The translations under genes were made by a program, and so were the position numbers. The notes below the pieces were generated by a model, which saw only the letters and a program-made list of their open reading frames with translations, ran no database searches and was not told where the DNA came from. This document shows, in pieces, positions 1-5,317 of a DNA stretch of 5,404 bases (position 1 is its first letter; every line of letters begins with the position of its first letter). The DNA is from Verrucomicrobiales bacterium (lineage in GTDB: Bacteria > Verrucomicrobiota > Verrucomicrobiia > Limisphaerales > SXQI01): contig SXQI01000082.1 of the NCBI GenBank assembly GCA_005793025.1, positions 1 to 5,404 of the forward strand, written 5' to 3'.

Positions 1-510
1 AAATGCCTATCTCCGGGTCCTGTTTTTTTTCGTCAGCAACGAAGCGGTCTAAACGGCCGTCCGTTCACCATGTATAAATTCCGCTCCATGGTGACCAATG
101 CCGAGCAACGAAAACAGGAATTAGAAGTCTTCAACGAAATGACCGGGCCCGTCTTCAAAATCACCAACGATCCCCGTGTCACACCCCTAGGCCGATTTCT
201 CCGCAAATACAGCATCGACGAACTTCCGCAGTTTTTTAACGTCCTCCGAGGTGACATGAGCTTGGTGGGACCTCGCCCCTTGCCCGTCGAAGAAACCTAC
301 CGATTCTCAGAACTCGCGCACCGCAGACGTTTATCCGTAAAACCCGGCCTCACCTGCCTCTGGCAAATCCAAGGACGAAGCAACGTCTTAGAATTCAGCG
401 ACTGGGTCCGCCTAGACCTCGAATACATCGACAATTGGTCCATCTGGCTGGATCTAAAAATCCTTTGCCTCACACTCCCCGTCGTCCTCCGTGCCAGCGG
501 TGCGAAATAA
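1..510 (+). CDS. Bacterial sugar transferase (polyprenyl-phosphate sugar-1-P transferase), C-terminal part
   Basis: The open frame runs in from the window edge, so the true start is missing; the Met codon at 70 lies inside a conserved motif and is not the start. Seen in the 169-residue fragment: SPGPVFFRQQRSG at residues 4-16, GRPFTMYKFRSM at 19-30, an Asp-Glu pair (73-74) in YSIDELPQFFNVLRGDMSLVGPRP, KPGLTCLWQIQGRS, and a C-terminal block W-LDLEYIDNWSIWLDLKIL. These are hallmarks of the bacterial sugar transferase family (WcaJ, WbaP, PglC). Family members transfer a sugar 1-phosphate from a nucleotide sugar to undecaprenyl phosphate at the inner membrane, the first step of exopolysaccharide, capsule or O-antigen synthesis; the Asp-Glu pair is catalytic. 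The C-terminus looks complete. Whether it is a long form with N-terminal membrane helices or a short form cannot be seen, and the sugar cannot be assigned. It converges on the helicase gene with 3 bases between stop codons. Confidence 0.95.
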   Translation, partial: KCLSPGPVFFRQQRSGLNGRPFTMYKFRSMVTNAEQRKQELEVFNEMTGPVFKITNDPRVTPLGRFLRKYSIDELPQFFNVLRGDMSLVGPRPLPVEETYRFSELAHRRRLSVKPGLTCLWQIQGRSNVLEFSDWVRLDLEYIDNWSIWLDLKILCLTLPVVLRASGAK

Positions 511-513
511 CCC

Positions 514-3054
514 CTAACCTCGTTCCACGACAGTGTCGTACAGGCCGTAATTGGTCAGGCCCTCATGGCTTTCGATCCCCGTGTAACGTAGCGATGCATC
601 CTCATATCTTCGGAACGCGAACACTGCCTGATTCATCTGTTCGGTATTGAAAACTCTGAGTCCCACCAGAACGTGAAAATCCTTCACCGTCAAACCAGTA
701 ACCGTTTCAAACAGTGATGGCTCCAGTTTTGTGATCACATCTTGCAGCGTATTCTCTCGGAAATCCGTCAAATACATAAATGCCGGGATCCGTGTCGCAA
801 ACTTAATCAGCTTTTCCTGAACCAGTTTTCGCTTCGATTTGAACTCCTTTTCCTCATCGCTCATTTGCTCTTTCTCTTTCGATGACAATTCCTTGGTCTT
901 TGCTTTGTTTTTGAGATCTTTAACGCTCTCGCTCTTATTAATGATAGTCTCGATGACGTGGTCTCCGAGCGCGCGCCACCCTTCAATTCGACCCACAGCA
1001 GCCATGGCCTCGGGATTGTCCATAATTCGCCGCAAGGTGTCGTTATCAACGTTCACCAGCAGCGCACTCTCCCATTTGCGTGCGAGCAATGTCGCCGAGG
1101 TTCCTGCCATCGCGATGTCGAGGATTCCCCCTGCGTCGATCTGCGTCATGTTGGCCCCGTCATAGGCCAGCACTGGAAGGAACGACACGAGTTCCTTGAC
1201 CGCGTTCTCAGGATTTGGCTCGTTTGGCGAGAGCCCGATCCCATATTCAGAGAGTTGCCGCAGGGCTCGTGTCGGCGCGAAGTCGAACACGAAACACACT
1301 GGCTTGAGGATTTCTTCCTCGTTCGGGTTATCGCCATTCGGGTTCTTGATCGACCACGGTGACTGCACGCGAAACGCCGCTTGGAAATAAGTCTCCGGCG
1401 AATTGAGATTCCGAAGCATCAAAATGGATAACCACTGCGGCACCGTGATGCCGGTCGTGAGCTTTCCGCACGAAAGCGTGATCGTCTTAGTGTCGTGGCC
1501 TCCGCCGATCGCGCTGCGGACTGGTGGCAACGCATTCAACCCGATCCCCGCTGCCGCACCGGCAGCGACAACTACTTTATAGTCACGCCAGAATACATTG
1601 TGTTTCTCGCCGAATAGATTCGCCATCGCCTGACAGGCTGCCACATTCGGCAGGAACCAGAACGAATGCTGCAAATACGGCAAGAGGCGCACATCCGAAT
1701 ACGGAAACGGAGGACGCGTGGCCGTTTTGAGGAATTCCACCGCTTTGGGTGCATACGATCCCCGGATAATATCCAACCACTTCTGCACATCGCCCTTGTG
1801 CTTGAACTGTGCCTTAGATCCATCCCCTGACGCCGCGAAAAACTCATTCAGATCGAACTCATCAAACTCCCCCTCACTTGCGATCGCCACCAACTCGTCG
1901 GGCATTTGATAGGTCAGCAGTCGCATTTGCGGCAGCGCGCCGTAAGGATTCCAATGGTCGGGATTCTTCCGTGCGAACGACTCCTTCGCACGCTGCTCAT
2001 CGGTGTAGATCCAATTAAAAATCTGCTCCTCGATGAATTCGCCAGTGGCTAGTGCCTTGAATGGTGTGCCTGAGAGATACAGATACGCCTTGGTCGTAAT
2101 AGGAAGGAACTCAGGCTCGTGCTCCGAGAGTTCGCTCAGATCCTCGTTCACCTGTTCCAATCCAGCGGCATATTCGAGCGTACGCTCCTTCCTTGCGATC
2201 GCCTGTTCCTCACCCTCAAACAATTCCTTGGCCGTCTCTCGCCATGCTCCAAAATGGTACTCGTCAAAGACCACCAAGTCCCACCGCACCTTGTGCAACC
2301 ACTCATTCTTTGCCTTGATGTTCCTTGCGTCATCGCGGCCCAACAGATCCTGAAAAGAACCAAAATAGACTAACGGCTTTTTCACAGAAACCTTTGTCGG
2401 ATCACTCTCAGAATGACGCGACAAATATTGCCAACCTTCGAAATCCACATGGGATTCGAGATCCGTCTGCCACGCGTCCTCCACTGCAGGCTTAAACGTC
2501 ACCACCAATACCCGTTTCGCCCCAAGTTTCTTCGCAAGCTGATACGTGGTGAACGTCTTCCCGAACCGCATCTTCGCGTTCCACAAAAACCGTGGAACCG
2601 CATGCATATCCTCCTTCCAAATAGAATGGAAGTAGGCATGAGTTTTTTCCACAGCAGCCCGTTGCTCCGCACGCAGTCCAAACTGCTCATGGCGCGGACC
2701 GCTAAACCTATGTCCCGTGCGCAACTCCGTCAGGACAACCTTCAAGTCCTCAACCGTGCAACGCATCCACTCTAGATCTGGATTCTCGAAACGCTTTTTC
2801 ACCAGTGCTGCACGCACCTCATGATCCGTAAAAAGCGTCCCATCCTCGCGCTCCGCCGATTCGTCCAGTTCAATCCTGTAATTCTTGATGGCGGCCGTTT
2901 TCAACTGCTCGGCAATCCGTTGCTTCACGTCCCTCGTGGTTTTCCCCACCTTCAGGAGCCCTTGATGCGCTTTGTCATCGATCGAGTAAGCATAAATCCG
3001 TGGCCGAACCTCCGGTTTCGGCATCAGGATTTCATTGATCGTCGGTTTAATCAT
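514..3054 (-). CDS. GIY-YIG nuclease / SF2 DEAD-like helicase fusion (restriction-type)
   Basis: 846 residues from the ATG at 3054. That start overlaps the upstream stop by 8 bases; the only longer option is a TTG at 3102 adding 16 non-conserved residues. Residues ~19-105 look like a GIY-YIG (T5orf172/Mug113-like) nuclease: RIYAYSI, then GLLKVGKTTRDVKQRI with probable catalytic Arg46, and Glu79 in FTDHEV as probable metal ligand. The helicase follows: FGLRAEQRAAV (125-135), Walker A AKMRFGKT (160-167), DEYH (264-267), SGTPF (328-332), HSFWFLPN (463-470), motif V near SCGKLTTGITVP (528-539) and motif VI near FQAAFRVQSPW (557-567). Residues ~703-751 are Lys/Glu-rich and probably coiled coil. 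A conserved-looking tail (IPAFMYLTDFRE, SLRYTGIE) matches what I recall of restriction-associated helicases. Known of such families: ATP-driven DNA translocation coupled to cutting. No methyltransferase or specificity domain is visible, so substrate and trigger are unknown. A B. subtilis YeeB/YeeC-like fusion is possible, from memory only. Confidence 0.92.
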   Translation of the reverse strand: MIKPTINEILMPKPEVRPRIYAYSIDDKAHQGLLKVGKTTRDVKQRIAEQLKTAAIKNYRIELDESAEREDGTLFTDHEVRAALVKKRFENPDLEWMRCTVEDLKVVLTELRTGHRFSGPRHEQFGLRAEQRAAVEKTHAYFHSIWKEDMHAVPRFLWNAKMRFGKTFTTYQLAKKLGAKRVLVVTFKPAVEDAWQTDLESHVDFEGWQYLSRHSESDPTKVSVKKPLVYFGSFQDLLGRDDARNIKAKNEWLHKVRWDLVVFDEYHFGAWRETAKELFEGEEQAIARKERTLEYAAGLEQVNEDLSELSEHEPEFLPITTKAYLYLSGTPFKALATGEFIEEQIFNWIYTDEQRAKESFARKNPDHWNPYGALPQMRLLTYQMPDELVAIASEGEFDEFDLNEFFAASGDGSKAQFKHKGDVQKWLDIIRGSYAPKAVEFLKTATRPPFPYSDVRLLPYLQHSFWFLPNVAACQAMANLFGEKHNVFWRDYKVVVAAGAAAGIGLNALPPVRSAIGGGHDTKTITLSCGKLTTGITVPQWLSILMLRNLNSPETYFQAAFRVQSPWSIKNPNGDNPNEEEILKPVCFVFDFAPTRALRQLSEYGIGLSPNEPNPENAVKELVSFLPVLAYDGANMTQIDAGGILDIAMAGTSATLLARKWESALLVNVDNDTLRRIMDNPEAMAAVGRIEGWRALGDHVIETIINKSESVKDLKNKAKTKELSSKEKEQMSDEEKEFKSKRKLVQEKLIKFATRIPAFMYLTDFRENTLQDVITKLEPSLFETVTGLTVKDFHVLVGLRVFNTEQMNQAVFAFRRYEDASLRYTGIESHEGLTNYGLYDTVVERG

Positions 3055-4177
3055 CGTCTCGATCCCGTTGGTTTGCCTCAATAAGGCGTCGCTCTTTCTC
3101 AACCTCTCTCTGGAGTTGTTCTTCGGAGGGAAGGCAAAGCACGTATTTGGACGCGAAGATTTGACTGCGATCGTTCAGGACCGAATATCGAGCCACCGTC
3201 TCGTTCTTTTCCGTGCAGAGAATCAGGCCGATCGTCGGATTGTCTTCCGGCACCACGAACAGACCGTCATACATCCGCACATAACCGTCGATTTGGCCGA
3301 CATCCGCATGCGTTAATTCGCCAACTTTGAGGTCAACCAACAGGTAGAATTTCAGGCGGCAATGATAGAAAACTAGGTCAATATAGCGGTCTTGCTCCTC
3401 AATGCGGATATGCTTCTGCCGTGCCACAAACGCAAATCCATTCCCCAGTTCCAGCAGAAATCGTTGCAGATGCGTGATGATCGCCTGCTCCAGCTCGGAC
3501 TCATGGAGCTGAGCAAAATTTGGATAGCCTAGGAACTCCAGCACATACGGATTCTTCAGTATCTCGCTGGGTGATTGAGGTGTTTTCTGAAGTTGTCTGC
3601 CGTCGGCGATGATTTTGTCTGGTTGCTGGCTATGCACACACCGGTCGTAATATTGGGTATGCACCTGTCGTTCGAGAGTTCGTTTGCTCCATCCCCCTGC
3701 GATGGCTTCCCGCTCATAAAAATCGCGGGCCTCGCCGTTCTCTACTGCCATCAAAACTCGATAATGGGACCAAGATAGCCGTGGAGAAAAACCTTGAACC
3801 CATCCTTCCCCCTTGCCGTGGCCTTTTTCGATGCCTACCAATGCTCCACCCAATGGGTGGGGAATGTCGCCTCGGCACTGATAAGCCAAATAAAACTGTC
3901 TGAAATACCAGAGATTCGAAGTCGAGAACCCCTTGCCATATTGCTCATTCAGCCGGATAGCCAGCACTTCCACGGTTTCTTTTCCATATTCCGCCCGCCT
4001 TTGCCCGCCTTGCACACCCCTGACAATCTCCCGACCAATTAGCCAATAGGCCAAAACCATGTTGCGGTTTACCTCCCGGACAACATTCCCCCGCGCCTCC
4101 TCTAGAATTAAAATAACCCTCTTGAAAAGCGCGTCCAGGTTTTTGCCCGCAATCTTTCGATTTGATTGGTTCTTCAT
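3047..4177 (-). CDS. DUF1016/YhcG-family PD-(D/E)XK nuclease
   Basis: 376 residues. The N-terminal DUF1016 domain covers residues ~15-175, with RNMVLAYWLIGREI, GKGFSTSNLWYFRQFY and LSWSHYRVLMAVEN followed by FYEREAIAGGWSKRTLERQV. The C-terminal nuclease domain covers ~209-350: Glu226-Glu230 in ESELEQAI, Asp267 in RYIDLVF, Asp282-Leu-Lys284 in LLVDLKVG, and Gln295 in ADVGQIDGY. This is the expected PD-(D/E)XK core, with DLK in place of the commoner ELK. The ATG at 4177 is preferred over an in-frame GTG at 4198 because GGAG lies four bases before it. The family is widespread, often near restriction-modification and defence genes; nuclease activity is inferred from the motif, and the biological role is not settled. 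It heads an operon with the helicase gene. Oddity: a Gly-rich linker (residues ~101-131, with IPHPLGGALVGIEKGHGKGEG) between the N-terminal blocks contains a DNA palindrome and looks like an insert. Confidence 0.93.
   Translation of the reverse strand: MKNQSNRKIAGKNLDALFKRVILILEEARGNVVREVNRNMVLAYWLIGREIVRGVQGGQRRAEYGKETVEVLAIRLNEQYGKGFSTSNLWYFRQFYLAYQCRGDIPHPLGGALVGIEKGHGKGEGWVQGFSPRLSWSHYRVLMAVENGEARDFYEREAIAGGWSKRTLERQVHTQYYDRCVHSQQPDKIIADGRQLQKTPQSPSEILKNPYVLEFLGYPNFAQLHESELEQAIITHLQRFLLELGNGFAFVARQKHIRIEEQDRYIDLVFYHCRLKFYLLVDLKVGELTHADVGQIDGYVRMYDGLFVVPEDNPTIGLILCTEKNETVARYSVLNDRSQIFASKYVLCLPSEEQLQREVEKERRLIEANQRDRDDD
3846..3860. repeat. Palindrome inside the DUF1016 coding region (6-bp stem, 3-base loop)
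   Basis: CCACCC AAT GGGTGG is a perfect 6-bp stem with a 3-base loop, the same architecture as the REP-like hairpins at 4325-5317, though with a different sequence. On the coding strand it falls in codons for HPLGG in the linker between the conserved DUF1016 blocks. It may be a decayed in-frame palindromic insertion; relation to the other repeats is not shown. Confidence 0.4.
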
Positions 4178-4181
4178 TCGT

Positions 4182-4185
4182 CTCC
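4182..4185 (-). promoter_or_regulatory. Shine-Dalgarno for the DUF1016 gene
   Basis: GGAG on the minus strand, four bases before the ATG at 4177. It decides the start against the in-frame GTG 21 bases upstream, which would put this site inside the coding region. The spacing is slightly short but usable. Confidence 0.6.
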
Positions 4186-4216
4186 GGATTTGTCTCACCC
4201 ATCGTCAATCGAGGAC

Positions 4217-4226
4217 GCAACGTTGC
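4217..4226. other. Perfect 10-bp palindrome upstream of the nuclease operon
   Basis: GCAACGTTGC, 39 bases upstream of the ATG at 4177, in the only non-repetitive stretch between the repeats and the operon. It could be an operator for a dimeric regulator. No convincing -35/-10 pair was recognised around it, so this rests on position and symmetry alone. The rest of 4178-4280 holds nothing else I can name. Confidence 0.25.
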
Positions 4227-4324
4227 ATGCTCTAATCCCGTTCGGCCAGATGATTTGATCGGCGGGCTTTTTCCTCGGCGAGCCGCACCCCTTCCGGGCT
4301 GGATGAAGGTTGGGGATTTGGATA

Positions 4325-4343
4325 CCTAGGACGTTGCCCTAGG
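4325..4343. repeat. H2 hairpin, left block, first copy
   Basis: CCTAGGAC GTT GCCCTAGG: an 8-bp stem with one A-C mismatch and a GTT loop. The right-hand copy at 5024-5042 is perfect. Confidence 0.85.
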
Positions 4344-4356
4344 CTACGGTTAGTTC

Positions 4357-4369
4357 GCACCGTTGGTGC
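4357..4369. repeat. H3 hairpin, left block, first copy
   Basis: GCACC GTT GGTGC: a perfect 5-bp stem with a GTT loop, repeated exactly at 5056-5068. Confidence 0.8.
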
Positions 4370-4439
4370 TGTTGGAAATGGGTCATTTTTTTCGTCGCCG
4401 GTGGTAATATCCGAAGCCCCAACCAACCACCCTTCCGCA

Positions 4440-4452
4440 GCCCCAACGGGGC
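4440..4452. repeat. H3-type hairpin, left block, mirrored copy
   Basis: GCCCC AAC GGGGC: a perfect 5-bp stem with an AAC loop, the complement orientation of the GTT-loop hairpins. The same 13-mer occurs at 4508-4520, 5184-5196 and 5274-5286, always followed by GG. Confidence 0.85.
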
Positions 4453-4464
4453 GGTCTATGCTAG

Positions 4465-4483
4465 CCCGGGGCAACGCACTGGG
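4465..4483. repeat. H2-type hairpin, left block, mirrored and decayed copy
   Basis: CCCGGGGC AAC GCACTGGG: an 8-position stem with one G-T pair and one G-A mismatch. The perfect counterpart is 5299-5317. Confidence 0.75.
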
Positions 4484-4506
4484 TAACGGAGCCACCCAAA
4501 CCCTTG

Positions 4507-4530
4507 AGCCCCAACGGGGCGGCCTAATCC
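4507..4530 (+). repeat. Inverted arm abutting the RAYT stop codon
   Basis: AGCCCcaAcGGGGCG, then CCTAA and CCCA. The reverse complement of 4973-5000 matches over about 25 positions with a few substitutions and one indel. The RAYT TAG (complement of CTA at 4524-4526) lies inside it, so the arm and gene overlap. Together the two arms make the RAYT look like a short element with terminal inverted repeats. Confidence 0.75.
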
Positions 4531-4976
4531 CACACATATTTCTCGTCATATACCAACCCATGCCGTTCCAAAAACGCTCGGTATTCCTCCTGAAACGATT
4601 TGTGCCGATGATGCTCCTGCTGGTTGGCAATATAATCGCGGACCGTCGGGACGTTGGATTCGCTGACCGAAAACGCCCCATAACCTGCCTGCCACGCGAA
4701 AACCCCAAATTCGTTCCCCTGAGTTTTGATCCATTTGGAGGAAGATTTCTTAATCTTCTCCACCGCCTGACTAACCGATGTGGTCCGGGAAAGTTCAAAC
4801 AAAATGTGAACATGATCCGCCACCGAGTTGATGAGCACAGGTGTGCATCCAAGATTTTGAAGAACCGTTGCCATGTAAGCGTGGAGGGAGCCACGCACGG
4901 CGTCGGTGATGAGGGGATCCCGATGTTTTGTACTGAATACCAGATGCACATGGAGACGTGCGAGGGATTGAGGCAT
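4524..4976 (-). CDS. REP-associated tyrosine transposase (RAYT), IS200/IS605-like Y1 transposase
   Basis: 150 residues, apparently complete. The opening MPQSLARLHVHLVFSTKHRDP is the usual family start. The HUH metal-binding motif is DHVHILF with His55 and His57; the catalytic Tyr is most likely Tyr115 in VRDYIANQQEHH; other family blocks are FAWQAGYGAFSVSES (93-107), FQEEYRAFL and the ending YDEKYVWD. The family acts as single-strand nucleases that bind and cut next to REP hairpins in DNA, with likely roles in REP spread. Unlike a normal IS200 it is a single-copy-type domesticated transposase, by family knowledge. All key residues are intact, so it could be active. The neighbouring palindromes at 4281-4526 and 4979-5361 are its probable substrates. 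Only a distant AAGGGG, inside the repeat arm, precedes the start, so translation may be weak or affected by hairpin formation. Confidence 0.95.
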   Translation of the reverse strand: MPQSLARLHVHLVFSTKHRDPLITDAVRGSLHAYMATVLQNLGCTPVLINSVADHVHILFELSRTTSVSQAVEKIKKSSSKWIKTQGNEFGVFAWQAGYGAFSVSESNVPTVRDYIANQQEHHRHKSFQEEYRAFLERHGLVYDEKYVWD

Positions 4977-5000
4977 GGGTTAGGTCGCCCCTTCAGGGCT
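4973..5000 (-). repeat. Inverted arm abutting the RAYT start codon
   Basis: On the minus strand this reads AGCCCtgAaGGGGCG, a, CCTAA, CCCATG; the final ATG is the RAYT start codon. It pairs with the arm at 4507-4530. The stem GCCC/GGGC (4987-4999) includes the AAGGGG stretch that could act as a ribosome-binding site. Confidence 0.75.
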
Positions 5001-5023
5001 TGTTCAGGGTTGGGGTTTGGATA

Positions 5024-5042
5024 CCTAGGGCGTTGCCCTAGG
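5024..5042. repeat. H2 hairpin, right block, first copy (perfect)
   Basis: CCTAGGGC GTT GCCCTAGG: a perfect 8-bp stem with a 3-base GTT loop. Confidence 0.9.
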
Positions 5043-5055
5043 CTAGGGTTGGGTC

Positions 5056-5068
5056 GCACCGTTGGTGC
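5056..5068. repeat. H3 hairpin, right block, first copy
   Basis: GCACC GTT GGTGC, identical to 4357-4369, and 14 bases after the H2 hairpin just as in the left block. Confidence 0.8.
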
Positions 5069-5183
5069 TGGAGGCAATATGTCGTGGTTTTCGTCAGAGA
5101 TCGAAATATCCGAAGTCCAGATCACCGACCCATCCGACGCACCAACGCAGCGTCGCGGTTCGTATGGCGTCGTGACCTCCGAA

Positions 5184-5196
5184 GCCCCAACGGGGC
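5184..5196. repeat. GCCCC-AAC-GGGGC hairpin, extra copy in right block
   Basis: A perfect 5-bp stem with an AAC loop, preceded by CCGAA and followed by GGCC, the same context as 5274-5286. It has no partner in the left block. Confidence 0.85.
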
Positions 5197-5273
5197 GGCC
5201 TCCATCAGGCCCAGCGATCCGACAAAGCGAATTAATCGGAACATCTGAAGCCCCAACCACCCGCGCGTCCGAA

Positions 5274-5286
5274 GCCCCAACGGGGC
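5274..5286. repeat. GCCCC-AAC-GGGGC hairpin, right block, mirrored H3
   Basis: A perfect 5-bp stem with an AAC loop; it matches 4440-4452 in sequence and in distance to the following H2-type hairpin. Confidence 0.85.
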
Positions 5287-5298
5287 GGCCCATGCCAA

Positions 5299-5317
5299 CC
5301 CAGGGCAACGCCCTGGG
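5299..5317. repeat. H2-type hairpin, right block, mirrored copy (perfect)
   Basis: CCCAGGGC AAC GCCCTGGG: a perfect 8-bp stem with an AAC loop. It has the same architecture as 5024-5042 but reversed, with one compensated base-pair change in the stem. Confidence 0.9.

Larger units (their letters stand above)
4281..4526. repeat. Left REP/BIME-like block: three hairpins and their mirror image
   Basis: Reading rightwards: hairpin H1 near 4289-4300 (CCCCTTCCGGGCT), H2 at 4325-4343, H3 at 4357-4369, then a spacer, then H3-like 4440-4452, H2-like 4465-4483 and H1-like 4508-4520. The second set is the approximate reverse complement of the first, so the block is one large imperfect inverted repeat, the organisation of a bacterial interspersed mosaic element. 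About 4292-4416 recurs as a direct repeat at 4992-5115 with one indel, including the spacer ending ATATCCGAAG. The right part, 4410-4483, recurs at 5244-5317. The RAYT stop codon lies in the last bases of this block. RAYTs are known to process REP sequences, which fits the neighbour. Confidence 0.85.

Noticed and set aside
958..1362. A 134-codon plus-strand open frame inside the helicase gene
   Set aside because: It is antisense to a well-supported coding region and has no recognisable motif.
3055..3102. A 16-residue N-terminal extension of the helicase from a TTG start
   Set aside because: It would overlap the DUF1016 gene by 56 bases and adds no conserved residues; the ATG at 3054 gives the usual short operon overlap.
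4508..4520. A Rho-independent terminator after the RAYT
   Set aside because: The hairpin is GC-rich but is not followed by a T run on the minus strand, and the same 13-mer recurs as a repeat unit.
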